From Lentimicrobiaceae bacterium (GTDB lineage Bacteria > Bacteroidota > Bacteroidia > Bacteroidales > JALOCA01), in NCBI GenBank assembly GCA_023227965.1, contig JALOCA010000003.1:1-64000 (forward strand): DNA of 64,000 nt, written 5' to 3'. Both the position numbers and the translations under genes were made by a program. Under the pieces are notes generated by a model. It made no database searches. It was not told the origin of the DNA and saw nothing but the letters and a program-made list of their open reading frames with translations. Numbering within the stretch: the first letter of the stretch is position 1; the number at the start of each line of letters is the position of its first letter. This document shows, in pieces, positions 35,850 through 44,553 of the stretch.

Positions 35850-36848
35850 ATGAGAACGATTAAAGCAGCTATTACCGGAGTGGGAGCCTACCTGCCGGAA
35901 TATATCCTGAAAAATGACGAACTCAGCCGAATGGTGGACACATCCGATGAATGGATAATGACCCGGATTGGTATCAAGGAAAGAAGAATCTTGAAAGGAG
36001 AGGGAAAAGGAACCTCTGATTTGGGAAGTAAAGCGGTAAAGGACTTGCTTAAAAAAACCGGAGTTCAGCCGGAAGAAATAGATTTGCTGATTTGCGCTAC
36101 CGTAACCCCCGATATGCAGTTTCCGGCTACAGCCAACATTATCAGCGAAAAGTGTGGTATTAAAAATGCCTTTAGCTACGATTTAAATGCCGGTTGTTCG
36201 GGTTTTTTATATGCCCTTACCACTGCTTCCAAATTTGTGGAATGCGGTACCAATAAAAAAGTAATTGTTGTCGGAGCAGAGAAAATGTCTTCTATCGTTG
36301 ACTATAGCGATCGTGCTACCTGCCCAATTTTTGGAGATGGCGCTGGTGCAGTTCTGCTTGAACCAACCTTCGAGGATATAGGAATTATTGACACATTGCT
36401 GCAAACCGACGGCTCGGGAAAAATACATTTACACCAGAAAGCAGGAGGCTCAGTACTTCCTCCTTCGCACGAAACTATTGATGCACGATTGCATTATATT
36501 TACCAGGAGGGACAACCGGTTTTCAAATGGGCGGTATCGAAAATGGCTGATGTTGCCGTTGAAATGATGAACAGGCACAATCTGAAACCAGAAGATATTG
36601 CGTGGTTAGTTCCCCATCAGGCAAATATGCGGATTATTGAAGCAACAGCTAATAGGATGAAAATCAGCAAAGACCAGGTTATGATAAATATTCAGAAATA
36701 TGGGAATACCACTGCTGCTACACTTCCTTTGTGTTTATGGGAATGGGAAAAAAATTTATATAAGGAAGATAAGATTATTCTTGCTACCTTTGGAGCAGGA
36801 TTTACTTGGGGTGCCATATACCTGAAATGGGCATACAATCCCCGGTAA
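35850..36848 (+). CDS. fabH: 3-oxoacyl-ACP synthase III
   Basis: FabH starts fatty-acid synthesis by condensing acetyl-CoA or a branched acyl-CoA with malonyl-ACP. The 332-residue protein has the catalytic Cys in NAGCSGFLYAL, the His in VPHQANMRI and the Asn in KYGNTTAAT. It closes the yceD-rpmF-plsX-fabH operon and is followed by a strong terminator. Confidence 0.97.
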   Translation: MRTIKAAITGVGAYLPEYILKNDELSRMVDTSDEWIMTRIGIKERRILKGEGKGTSDLGSKAVKDLLKKTGVQPEEIDLLICATVTPDMQFPATANIISEKCGIKNAFSYDLNAGCSGFLYALTTASKFVECGTNKKVIVVGAEKMSSIVDYSDRATCPIFGDGAGAVLLEPTFEDIGIIDTLLQTDGSGKIHLHQKAGGSVLPPSHETIDARLHYIYQEGQPVFKWAVSKMADVAVEMMNRHNLKPEDIAWLVPHQANMRIIEATANRMKISKDQVMINIQKYGNTTAATLPLCLWEWEKNLYKEDKIILATFGAGFTWGAIYLKWAYNPR

Positions 36849-36880
36849 TCTTTCATTGTTTTCATGGTTTTTTGGTTGAA

Positions 36881-36912
36881 GACTGCCCTCCCAATGAGGG
36901 TGGTCTTTTTTT
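36881..36912 (+). terminator. Rho-independent terminator after fabH
   Basis: GACTGCCCTC (36881-36890) pairs over 10 bp, with two G-T wobbles, with GAGGGTGGTC (36896-36905) around a 5-base loop. Seven T residues follow directly. Confidence 0.9.
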
Positions 36913-36918
36913 ATTCAA

Positions 36919-36926
36919 TACATTTG
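36919..36926 (+). promoter_or_regulatory. Possible -7 box for the PorT-like gene
   Basis: TACATTTG fits TAnnTTTG and would give a leader of about 130 bases that contains a long inverted repeat. No clear -33 element is seen. Confidence 0.35.
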
Positions 36927-36951
36927 CATTTATTTGATAAAATTGCAAGAT

Positions 36952-37009
36952 GAAATATCCATAAGAATAATGCTCCTACAAACCGAAGATGATATTTTAT
37001 GGATATTTC
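36952..37009 (+). repeat. Inverted repeat with 13-bp perfect arms in the leader of the PorT-like gene
   Basis: GAAATATCCATAA at 36952-36964 is the exact reverse complement of TTATGGATATTTC at 36997-37009, with 32 bases between the arms. If the promoter at 36919 is used, the RNA leader would carry this long hairpin 53 bases before the start codon. Confidence 0.6.
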
Positions 37010-37062
37010 CCAGAGTTATCGGGACAAGCGATGTAACCAATAAATTAAAGAATTAAAAACAC

Positions 37063-37671
37063 ATGAAAAAAAGGGTTTTTTCTTTAGGTATTATATTGTT
37101 AACCATTTTATTAATGCCAAATGTACAAGCACAAAAATTTGGAGGCGGGTTTCAGTTTGGGCTTAGTACCAGTGAAATTTCTGGCGACAGATTTAATGGA
37201 CCAAGCAAAGCAGGAATTTATTTAGGCGCATTTACCAACTTAAGGTTATCAACAAAAACTTCATTGCAACTTGAATTAAATTATGTGCAAAAAGGCAGCA
37301 GAAAGGTTCCGGATTCTACTTCTACCGATTCATATTTATTAAGAATAAATTATATGGAACTTCCTTTATTTGTTAAATATGACATTACTTCAAAAATAAT
37401 CTTCGAAGCAGGTCCCTATATTGGATTCTTAATTCACCATTATGAAGAACAAAATTATGAGGAAGTGATTTCAGATCCACCGTTTGAAAAAACAGATATT
37501 GGTGCTAATATAGGGTTATATTATACTTTGTTAAAACATTTGCGTGCCAATGTTCGCTATTCCAATACCCTGTTTTTCCCAGTTCAAAAAAGAGGTTCGG
37601 GAAATACTTACTGGCTTAAAAAAGGCAGGTATAACGAAGTGTTGAGCTTTACCCTACATTACAATTTTTAA
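37063..37671 (+). CDS. PorT-family outer-membrane beta-barrel protein
   Basis: A 202-residue protein with a signal peptide (LGIILLTILLMPNVQAQ, cut after about residue 23). Alternating strands follow and end in an aromatic residue (LHYNF), as expected for an outer-membrane barrel of about eight strands. It fits the porin/PorT-like (OMP_b-brl_2) family, abundant in Bacteroidetes. No partner gene indicates a specific function. ubiX starts 11 bases after it and may be co-transcribed. Confidence 0.8.
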   Translation: MKKRVFSLGIILLTILLMPNVQAQKFGGGFQFGLSTSEISGDRFNGPSKAGIYLGAFTNLRLSTKTSLQLELNYVQKGSRKVPDSTSTDSYLLRINYMELPLFVKYDITSKIIFEAGPYIGFLIHHYEEQNYEEVISDPPFEKTDIGANIGLYYTLLKHLRANVRYSNTLFFPVQKRGSGNTYWLKKGRYNEVLSFTLHYNF

Positions 37672-37682
37672 AATTTCGATGT

Positions 37683-38258
37683 ATGCGTTTTCTGTTGAAA
37701 ATAATTGTTGGAATAACCGGAGCCAGTGGCACGGTTTACGGACAAATGTTGCTTAATAAATTACAACAACTTACTGCGCAAATTGCTGATTGCCGGGTAA
37801 TTTTTTCTTCTACTGCAAAACAGGTTTGGGAATACGAACTACAAAACAAAGCATTTACCAACATACCATTTACTGTACACGAACCTGACGATTTTTTTGC
37901 CCCCTTTGCGTCAGGATCTTCATCCTACGATGCCATGATAATATGTCCATGTTCCATGGGAACCTTAGGAAGAATTGCTGCCGGCACTTCGGGCGATTTG
38001 TTAACACGTGCTGCCGATGTTATGCTGAAAGAAAGAAAAAAATTGTTGCTGGTTACTCGCGAATCACCGCTTAGTCTTATACATATCAACAATATGAAAA
38101 CGGTAACCGAAGCAGGTGGCATTATTTTTCCGGCATCTCCGTCGTTTTATAACCGTCCACAAAACATTGATGAACTCGTTGCTACGATTATTGACCGGGT
38201 ATTACTGCATGTTGGCTTCGATATGGAAATTTCCGCCTGGGGAAGCAAAGAGCATTGA
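37683..38258 (+). CDS. ubiX: Flavin prenyltransferase UbiX
   Basis: UbiX attaches a dimethylallyl group to FMN to make the prenylated cofactor of UbiD-type decarboxylases. The 191-residue protein has the flavin-binding GITGASGTVYG at the N-terminus, IICPCSMGTLGRIAAGTSGDLLTRAADV in the middle (given in the sequence at about 84-111) and LLVTRESPLSLIH. It overlaps nothing and ends 6 bases from the convergent gldE stop. The stop codon is TGA. Confidence 0.93.
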   Translation: MRFLLKIIVGITGASGTVYGQMLLNKLQQLTAQIADCRVIFSSTAKQVWEYELQNKAFTNIPFTVHEPDDFFAPFASGSSSYDAMIICPCSMGTLGRIAAGTSGDLLTRAADVMLKERKKLLLVTRESPLSLIHINNMKTVTEAGGIIFPASPSFYNRPQNIDELVATIIDRVLLHVGFDMEISAWGSKEH

Positions 38259-38264
38259 TAGATT

Positions 38265-39578
38265 TTATCCGTAAACAACCTTGATCTTTTTTATCCGTCT
38301 TTTATCCGATGCTTCTATAGTAAACAGATATTCATCAATTTTTAGGCTGAATCCTTTTTCAGGGATCTGTCCGCTGTGTTCGAGTATTAAACCGGCTAAG
38401 GTATCGGAATCCCCCTTGTATTTATCAAATGTCGTATCACTTATGTTGAGAATTTTATAAAAATCGTTTAAACTGGTTTTGGCTTCAAAAATATAAGTGT
38501 TTTCGTCAATTTGTTGGTAACGGATTTCATCGTTTTCGGTATCCAGCTCGTCGCTGATTTCCCCGACAATTTCCTCAATAATATCTTCAAAAGTAACAAT
38601 TCCGGAGGTGCCTCCATATTCATCCACCACTATTGCCATGTGAATTTTTTTCTCCTGAAAATCACTCAATAAGTCATTAATTTTTTTGTTTTCAGGTACA
38701 AAATAAGCGGGACGAACTAACGACAGCCAAATATTATCATGAGATTTATCAAGATAGGGCAATAAGTCTTTGGTGTATAAAATTCCGGAAATGTTGTCAA
38801 TCGAGTCGGTATAAACGGGTATTCTTGAATACCCTGAATCAAGGATTACCTTTAAAACTTCTTCAAAGGATAATTCAGTATTTATTGCAGTTACGTCTAT
38901 TCGGGCTTTCATAATTTCTTTAACTTCAATATCACCGAATTTAACGATTCCTTCCAACATTTTTCTTTCGCCTTCGGGTGAGTTTTCATCAGCGGTAAGT
39001 TCAATGGCTTTTGATAGTTCGTCTTTTGAAATGGTTATTCCTTTTTTCACCAGCCTGTGGTCAATAAGGTTTGAAGAGGAAACAAGCAACCAACTTAGGG
39101 GATATATTATTTTTACGAGTATTTGCAGCGGTTGTGCCATGAAATGTGCAACATGCAATGAATACCTGGCAGCAAAAACTTTAGGAAGTATTTCTGCGAA
39201 AAGTAAAATTAAAGAGGTGATGATAACAACCTGAACGATAAACTCCAGAACAGGATAGGTTCCAAGGTGGAAAATTTCAGAACCCAGCAAAGTGGACAGA
39301 ATTACAAATGTGATATTAATAAAATTATTACAAATAAGTATTGTAGCCAGGAGTAATTTAGGTTTGTCAAGCAGTCTTACGATGACATCATCCTTTGGAT
39401 TTTCGTTGGTTCTGATTGATTTTAGTTGGGAGGGAGAAAGTGAAAAAAAAGCAACTTCACAAGCCGAAATTAAAGCCGATGCAAATAACAATAAGGGCAA
39501 AAGAATAAAAAGAAAAATAATGCCTAATGAAACCACACTTGTTAAATTATTGTATGAATATATACTCTCCAGACTCAT
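38265..39578 (-). CDS. gldE: GldE-like CNNM/CBS domain membrane protein
   Basis: A 437-residue protein with a DUF21/CNNM membrane domain (four hydrophobic segments at about 18-190), a pair of CBS domains (about 215-335) and a CorC/HlyC C-terminal domain (about 350-435). The CBS part contains VVDEYGGTSGIVTFEDIIEEIVGEI, here at about 317-341. This is the architecture of GldE, a gliding and type IX secretion-associated protein. The order mutY-ssb-gldE is the one usual in this phylum. The general hemolysin/CorC family name also fits. gldD, which commonly follows, is absent. Confidence 0.85.
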   Translation of the reverse strand: MSLESIYSYNNLTSVVSLGIIFLFILLPLLLFASALISACEVAFFSLSPSQLKSIRTNENPKDDVIVRLLDKPKLLLATILICNNFINITFVILSTLLGSEIFHLGTYPVLEFIVQVVIITSLILLFAEILPKVFAARYSLHVAHFMAQPLQILVKIIYPLSWLLVSSSNLIDHRLVKKGITISKDELSKAIELTADENSPEGERKMLEGIVKFGDIEVKEIMKARIDVTAINTELSFEEVLKVILDSGYSRIPVYTDSIDNISGILYTKDLLPYLDKSHDNIWLSLVRPAYFVPENKKINDLLSDFQEKKIHMAIVVDEYGGTSGIVTFEDIIEEIVGEISDELDTENDEIRYQQIDENTYIFEAKTSLNDFYKILNISDTTFDKYKGDSDTLAGLILEHSGQIPEKGFSLKIDEYLFTIEASDKRRIKKIKVVYG

Positions 39579-39666
39579 AAATTCTGGAATCAGAATTATT
39601 TTTTACGAAAAAATCTTCCCTTAAATTGTCAAACAGAAGGAAGCGTAAACAATAAATTGCAATATA

Positions 39667-40098
39667 CTAAAATGGCAAATCATCTTCCGGCAGATTTGTA
39701 TTGCCGGCGTGATTGTTATAATCATCATTCATTACCGAACCTTCAACCACAGGATGTTCGCTTTTCGGACTTCCAACAAGAACAAGGTTTTCGCCGATGA
39801 TTTCGGTAATATACCGTTTGTTGCCATCTTTGTCTTCCCATGAGCGTGTACGGATTTTACCTTCAAGATATACCTGTTTACCTTTTAGAAGATATTTTTC
39901 GGCAATTTCAGCTAAACCTCTCCATAATACTACATTATGCCATTCTGTTTGTGCTGTTTTGCTTCCGTCTTTGTTTTTTATAACTTCAGACGTTGCTAAA
40001 GAAAATGTAGCCTTTTTAACGCCATTTTCCAGGTTTTGAATATCCGGGTCCCTGCCCAGATTGCCCACTAAAATTACTTTGTTTACTCCAGATGCCAT
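39667..40098 (-). CDS. ssb: Single-stranded DNA-binding protein
   Basis: A 143-residue SSB with an OB fold (VNKVILVGNLGRDPDIQNL at the start, WHNVVLWRGLAEIAEKYL, KGKQVYLEGKIRTRSW). A short acidic tail ends in DDLPF, the tip that recruits replication and repair proteins. It lies between mutY and gldE on the same strand. Confidence 0.97.
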   Translation of the reverse strand: MASGVNKVILVGNLGRDPDIQNLENGVKKATFSLATSEVIKNKDGSKTAQTEWHNVVLWRGLAEIAEKYLLKGKQVYLEGKIRTRSWEDKDGNKRYITEIIGENLVLVGSPKSEHPVVEGSVMNDDYNNHAGNTNLPEDDLPF

Positions 40099-40207
40099 TG
40101 TACATAGATTTAATTAAACCAAATTTACTTTTACAAAGATTTACAAATATAGACTAATCTTTTTCCAAAAGCAAATATTTTTTATAAAGCTGTTTAACAA
40201 TAGAGGA

Positions 40208-41311
40208 TTAAGTATGAAAAAACCAATGATCATATTTGCTTAAAAAAGTTTTAATCAAACTGGATACAGGATAGTTCTGTAATAATTCAGTATTTATCAT
40301 TTTTGCTTCGGGAAAAAAGTTGTTTCCGCTTGCTGTTATTTTGTAAAATGTAGCGTTAATTATTTGATGGGTAAGTATATGCTTGAATATTTCGGATTGT
40401 CCGATAACAGAATCAACCCAAGAACTATCTTTTTCGAATTTGTTTATATATTCAGGTAATTGTCTGACAGATACTGGTATTTCAGTTTCTATCAGTGGAA
40501 AATCATATAATCCGTTCCAGATATCTTTTTTATTTCTTTTTCCGAATAAGGTGTAAGTGGAGTTTTCTTTTGGAATGATAAAGACCAGGTAATGAAAAAA
40601 TCTGTTTTTTATGTTAATGGTTTTATTTTTAAGAGGAAGGGTATTTACTTCGTTTGATAAAAAAGCACTGCAATAATTTTGCAAGAGACATGATACACAT
40701 TGTGGCGATACCTTTTTACAAACGAGCGCGCCAAAATCCATCAATGCAGAATTAAAAATACCAGGTTCGCTTTTAAGCAAAAGCTTATCGGCAAGCAGGT
40801 AAATTTGTGCTATGCCCGTTGCGGTATCCACAGGAGTTTTTACACCAAAAATTCTGCTGATAATTCGTATTACATTGGTATCCACGGTAGCATACGGAAC
40901 ATTATAAGCCAGCGATATTATGGCAGCAGCGGTATATTTACCCACACCTTTTAGTGAAAGAATTTCTTTATAGGTGGAAGGAAAAATACCATGAAATTCA
41001 TTAACTATTTTTTTTGCTGTCAGGTGAATGTTTTTTGCACGTGAATAGTACCCCAGTCCTTGCCAATATTTCAAAACTTCGTCTTCAGTGGCGGATGCCA
41101 ATTGAAATATTGTGGGGAAACGGGTAATAAAACGTTCGTAAAATACAAAACCTTGGCTGATTCGGGTTTGCTGGAGTATAATTTCGGAAATCCATATTTT
41201 GTAGGGGTCAGTAGTATCTCTTCATGGGAAATCCCGTTTATGTTCAGTAAACCAGTGTAGTATGAGGTTTTGTATTTTGCTGAAAGTTATTTTATTGGGG
41301 TGATTTATCAT
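40208..41311 (-). pseudogene. mutY: A/G-specific adenine glycosylase interrupted by an in-frame TGA
   Basis: Read from the ATG at 41311 the frame encodes a complete 367-residue MutY, which removes adenine mispaired with 8-oxoguanine. Codon 30 is TGA (41222-41224) where the family has the Trp of the FPWR motif, a single G-to-A change from TGG. The rest is intact: the catalytic Glu43 in WISEIILQQTR, the helix-hairpin-helix LKGVGKYTAAAI, the catalytic Asp in TVDTNV, the four iron-sulfur cysteines (C-x6-C-x2-C-x5-C in CKKVSPQCVSCLLQNYC) and the NUDIX-like C-terminal domain. The only in-frame restart nearby is a TTG at 41101, which would lose Glu43. TGA is a normal stop in this genome. A sequencing error remains possible. 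Confidence 0.8.
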
Positions 41312-41359
41312 TTTTTGTGAAAAAATTTATATTTTTTTTCTAATTGAATTAAAATGAAT

Positions 41360-41367
41360 TATATTTG
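41360..41367 (+). promoter_or_regulatory. -7 box of the HU gene promoter
   Basis: TATATTTG matches TAnnTTTG exactly, 49 bases before the HU ATG. A TTG at 41344-41346 is closer than the usual spacing, so the -33 element is uncertain. Confidence 0.45.
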
Positions 41368-41415
41368 CAGCCATATTAAAAATTTTATTTTCAAAACTTT
41401 AAAAACCTTTGAAGT

Positions 41416-41700
41416 ATGACAAAAGCAGAAATCGTAGCAGACATTGCTAGCAAAACCGGCGTAGAAAAAGTAGCCGTTCAAGCAGTTGTAGAATCCTTCA
41501 TGGATTCTGTAAAGGATTCATTATCAAAAGGCGAAAACGTTTATTTGAGAGGCTTTGGCAGCTTTACAATTAAACGTCGTGCTGAAAAAACCGGAAGAAA
41601 TATTTCAAAAAACACCACCATTATTATTCCGGCACATAATATTCCTGCATTTAAACCGGCAAAAACCTTTGTTGTTGAAGTAAAAAACAAAGTTAAATAA
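41416..41700 (+). CDS. HU family DNA-binding protein
   Basis: A 94-residue nucleoid protein of the HU/IHF family: TKAEIVADIASKTG at the start, LRGFGSFTIKRRAEKTGRN, then the beta-arm region ending in PAFKPAKTF. It binds and bends DNA as a dimer. The gene is divergent from mutY. The small COX24-like gene follows after 26 bases, probably in the same transcript. Confidence 0.95.
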   Translation: MTKAEIVADIASKTGVEKVAVQAVVESFMDSVKDSLSKGENVYLRGFGSFTIKRRAEKTGRNISKNTTIIIPAHNIPAFKPAKTFVVEVKNKVK

Positions 41701-41726
41701 TTTTCTACGTTTACAAAATTAGTATC

Positions 41727-41816
41727 ATGCCTAGCGGTAAAAAAAGAAAAAGACACAAAATGTCGACGCACAAGCGTAAAAAGCGCCTGCGCAAAAACAG
41801 ACACAAGAAGAAATAG
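41727..41816 (+). CDS. AURKAIP1/COX24-domain small basic ribosomal protein
   Basis: A 29-residue, almost purely basic peptide that starts MPSGKKRKRHKMSTHKRKKR and ends RKNRHKKK before a TAG stop. It matches the short COX24/AURKAIP1 (mS38-like) proteins that Bacteroidetes encode between HU and rng. The mitochondrial relatives sit in the small ribosomal subunit, so a ribosomal role is likely. It is easily missed because of its size. Confidence 0.88.
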   Translation: MPSGKKRKRHKMSTHKRKKRLRKNRHKKK

Positions 41817-41837
41817 GCTTTACCGCCAATTTTTGAT

Positions 41838-41900
41838 GAGGCTGTCCAAAAAGTATTCGGTTTCATATTATTGTCGAGTATTTTTTGGACGCCCTCTTTT
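41838..41900 (+). terminator. Very long hairpin between the COX24-like gene and rng
   Basis: GAGG (41838-41841) pairs with CCTC (41893-41896). Inside this, a 17-bp stem from 41844-41860 pairs with 41874-41890, with wobbles only and no mismatch, around a 13-base loop. A T run follows. It can act as a terminator after HU and the COX24-like gene. The outer end GAGGCTGTCCAAAAA also resembles the terminal repeat of some insertion sequences. Confidence 0.75.
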
Positions 41901-41988
41901 AATACTCCTTGTTTCCCGTTCTCCTTAACCCACCGGTACTTTATCTCTGCATTTCGCTGGTAGCAATCATTCATTAAACTGATTTGTT

Positions 41989-43536
41989 TTGAATAAGGAG
42001 TTAATCATAGATTCAAATTCTTCCGAAGTCAATGTTGCATTGCTCGAAGAAAAATGCCTTGTTGAGTTAAACAAGGAAAAAAATGATCATAGCTTTTCCG
42101 TGGGTGATGTGTATCTTGGGAAGGTTCGTAAAATTATGCCCGGACTTAATGCCGCTTTTATTGACGTAGGTCATGAAAAAGATGCTTTTTTGCATTATTT
42201 GGATCTGGGACCGCAAATAAGTTCACTCAATAAGTATACCAGGATTGCTTTAGCCGGAAAAACCCCCAATCTTGCAACCAATTTTAATCTGGAACCAGAC
42301 ATTGAAAAAACTGGGAAAATTTCATCAGTACTCAATCCGGGGCAACAAATACTGGTGCAAATAGCTAAAGAACCCATTTCGACTAAAGGACCCAGGGTTA
42401 CTTCCGAAATTTCCTTTGCCGGTCGTTTTCTCGTTCTTGTTCCTTTTTCTAACCGGATTTCTATTTCTCAGAAAATTAAAAGTCTGGATGAGAGAAATAG
42501 ACTAAAACGTTTAATTACAAGCATTAAACCCAAACACTTCGGAATTATTATCCGTACTGTTGCCGAAAATAAAAAGGTCGCCGACCTGGATGCAGATTTA
42601 ATTAGCCTGTTAAATAAATGGGAAAGTATAAGTACACAGTTACCCGGTGCGAAAGCTCCGTTAAAAGTTATAAGCGAAATGGCTCGTACTTCGGCTATTC
42701 TTCGTGATGTACTAAATGAAACTTTTAACAATATTCATGTTAATGATATTGTCCTATACGAAGAAATAAAAAATTATATACGAACCATTGCATCCGAAAA
42801 ATTGGATATTGTAAAACTTTACAAAGGGAAAGTTCCTATTTTCGAGCACTTTGGAGTAGAGAAACAAATAAAAAATTCTTTTGGTAAAATCATCACTATC
42901 AAAAGTGGTGTGTATTTAATCATTGAACACACTGAAGCTTTGCATGTTATTGATGTTAACAGTGGGCATAGGGTGAATGCACAAAATTCACAGGAAGTAA
43001 ATGCTTTGGATGTAAACATCGAAGCGGCTATAGAAACAGCTCGGCAATTACGCCTTCGCGATATGGGCGGGATTATAGTTATTGATTTTATTGATATGCA
43101 CGAACCGGGAAACCGCCGCAAACTCTACCAAAAACTGAAAGAGGAAATGGCTAGAGACCGGGCAAAACATACCATTTTGCCTCCCAGCAAATTCGGTTTA
43201 GTGCAAATTACAAGACAAAGGGTAAGACCGGAAACCAATGTGCAAATCGTTGAAAAGTGTCCTTCGTGCGAGGGTACCGGCGAAATAAAACCCAGTATTA
43301 TTTTAACCGATGAAATTGAAAATAACCTCAGGTATTTGATTCATGATCAAAATGAAAAAAAGCTAAAACTCAATGTCCACCCCTTTATTCATGCTTACCT
43401 TACCAAGGGAATTTTTTCCATCAGGTGGAAGTGGTTTTTAAAATACGGGAAATCAATATCAATAGGCAGTATGCAATCGTATCATTTTTTGGAATATCAT
43501 TTTTTCAATAAAAACAACGACGAAATCAAAATGTAA
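41989..43536 (+). CDS. rng: Ribonuclease E/G family protein
   Basis: A 515-residue Rne/Rng endoribonuclease with an S1-like RNA-binding region near the N-terminus (GDVYLGKVRKIMPGLNAAFIDVG as successive motifs). The catalytic domain has the magnesium-binding IIVIDFIDM near residue 362, and CPSCEGTG (near 424) is the zinc-link. It takes part in rRNA and mRNA processing. The start is TTG at 41989: a stop codon lies three codons upstream and no ATG fits, while the TTG gives the N-terminus typical of the family (MNKELIID). Confidence 0.93.
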   Translation: MNKELIIDSNSSEVNVALLEEKCLVELNKEKNDHSFSVGDVYLGKVRKIMPGLNAAFIDVGHEKDAFLHYLDLGPQISSLNKYTRIALAGKTPNLATNFNLEPDIEKTGKISSVLNPGQQILVQIAKEPISTKGPRVTSEISFAGRFLVLVPFSNRISISQKIKSLDERNRLKRLITSIKPKHFGIIIRTVAENKKVADLDADLISLLNKWESISTQLPGAKAPLKVISEMARTSAILRDVLNETFNNIHVNDIVLYEEIKNYIRTIASEKLDIVKLYKGKVPIFEHFGVEKQIKNSFGKIITIKSGVYLIIEHTEALHVIDVNSGHRVNAQNSQEVNALDVNIEAAIETARQLRLRDMGGIIVIDFIDMHEPGNRRKLYQKLKEEMARDRAKHTILPPSKFGLVQITRQRVRPETNVQIVEKCPSCEGTGEIKPSIILTDEIENNLRYLIHDQNEKKLKLNVHPFIHAYLTKGIFSIRWKWFLKYGKSISIGSMQSYHFLEYHFFNKNNDEIKM

Positions 43537-43548
43537 TTTTATTGCTAT

Positions 43549-44544
43549 ATGGAAATAGTAGTTAGCGGAATACGGTCTACCGGAGATTTACATCTGGGGA
43601 ATTATTTTGGAGCCATCAGGAATTTTGTGAAAATGCAATACGAAAACTATTGTTATTTTTTTATAGCAGATTATCACTCGCTTACGACGCACCCCACTCC
43701 CAACGACCTACATGGCAACGTAGAAAAAGTATTAGTTAATTTTTTAGCTTGCGGACTGGATCCGGAAAAGACGACACTGTATATTCAAAGTGACCTTCCC
43801 GAAGTTGCCGAGCTTTATCTTTTATTAAACATGAATGCTTACCTTGGAGAGCTGGAACGCGTAACTTCGTTCAAGGATAAAGTTCGCAAGCAACCAGACA
43901 ATATTAATGCCGGGCTGCTTACTTATCCTACCCTCATGGCTGCAGATATTATTATTCATAAGGCACATAAAGTGCCGGTGGGCAAAGACCAAGAGCAACA
44001 CCTTGAAATGACACGGACTTTTGCCAATCGTTTTAACAGAATGTATAAAGTAGATTATTTTCCGGAACCCCAAGCATATAATTTTGGAGAAGCATTGGTA
44101 AAAATACCAGGTTTGGATGGCGGCGGGAAAATGGGAAAATCGGAAGGAGAGGGGAATGCCATTTTCCTTTCCGATACACCTGAAATGATACGTAAAAAAG
44201 TAATGAGGGCAGTTACCGACTTCGGTCCGGTACAAATGTGCCAGAAAAAACCAGATGCCATAGCAAATTTATTTACTCTTTTATCAGTTGTTTCTACTCC
44301 CGAAACCGTGGAATATTTCGATAATTTATACAATAAATGCCAAATACGTTATGGAGATTTAAAAAAACAACTTGCCGAAGATATTATTAAATTTACTCAA
44401 CCATTCAGAGAAAAAATTACAGAATTATCGGCAAATAAATCCTACCTTCGAAAAGTAGTAACCATGGGCGCCGAAAAAGCTCGGGTAAGTGCTGCACAAA
44501 CCATTAAAGATGTGCGTTCAATTATTGGGTTTAAGTCATTTTAA
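43549..44544 (+). CDS. trpS: Tryptophanyl-tRNA synthetase
   Basis: A class I synthetase of 331 residues. The HIGH-like motif is TGDLHLGNYFGA, and the KMSKS-like loop is GGGKMGKSEGEGNAI near residue 195. The binding-pocket segment with YPTLMAADII is also present. It starts 12 bases after the rng stop and may be read from the same transcript. Confidence 0.97.
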   Translation: MEIVVSGIRSTGDLHLGNYFGAIRNFVKMQYENYCYFFIADYHSLTTHPTPNDLHGNVEKVLVNFLACGLDPEKTTLYIQSDLPEVAELYLLLNMNAYLGELERVTSFKDKVRKQPDNINAGLLTYPTLMAADIIIHKAHKVPVGKDQEQHLEMTRTFANRFNRMYKVDYFPEPQAYNFGEALVKIPGLDGGGKMGKSEGEGNAIFLSDTPEMIRKKVMRAVTDFGPVQMCQKKPDAIANLFTLLSVVSTPETVEYFDNLYNKCQIRYGDLKKQLAEDIIKFTQPFREKITELSANKSYLRKVVTMGAEKARVSAAQTIKDVRSIIGFKSF

Positions 44545-44553
44545 TGCAATGTC

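Noticed and set aside
41036..41051. CACGTG core inside mutY as a parS site
   Set aside because: The left arm is TTTTG and the right arm AATAG, far from TGTTT and AAACA; it is explained as coding sequence.
41222..41224. TGA read as tryptophan (alternative genetic code)
   Set aside because: TGA ends nadA, ubiX and the M1 peptidase at the natural family ends, and Trp is encoded by TGG in all other genes seen.
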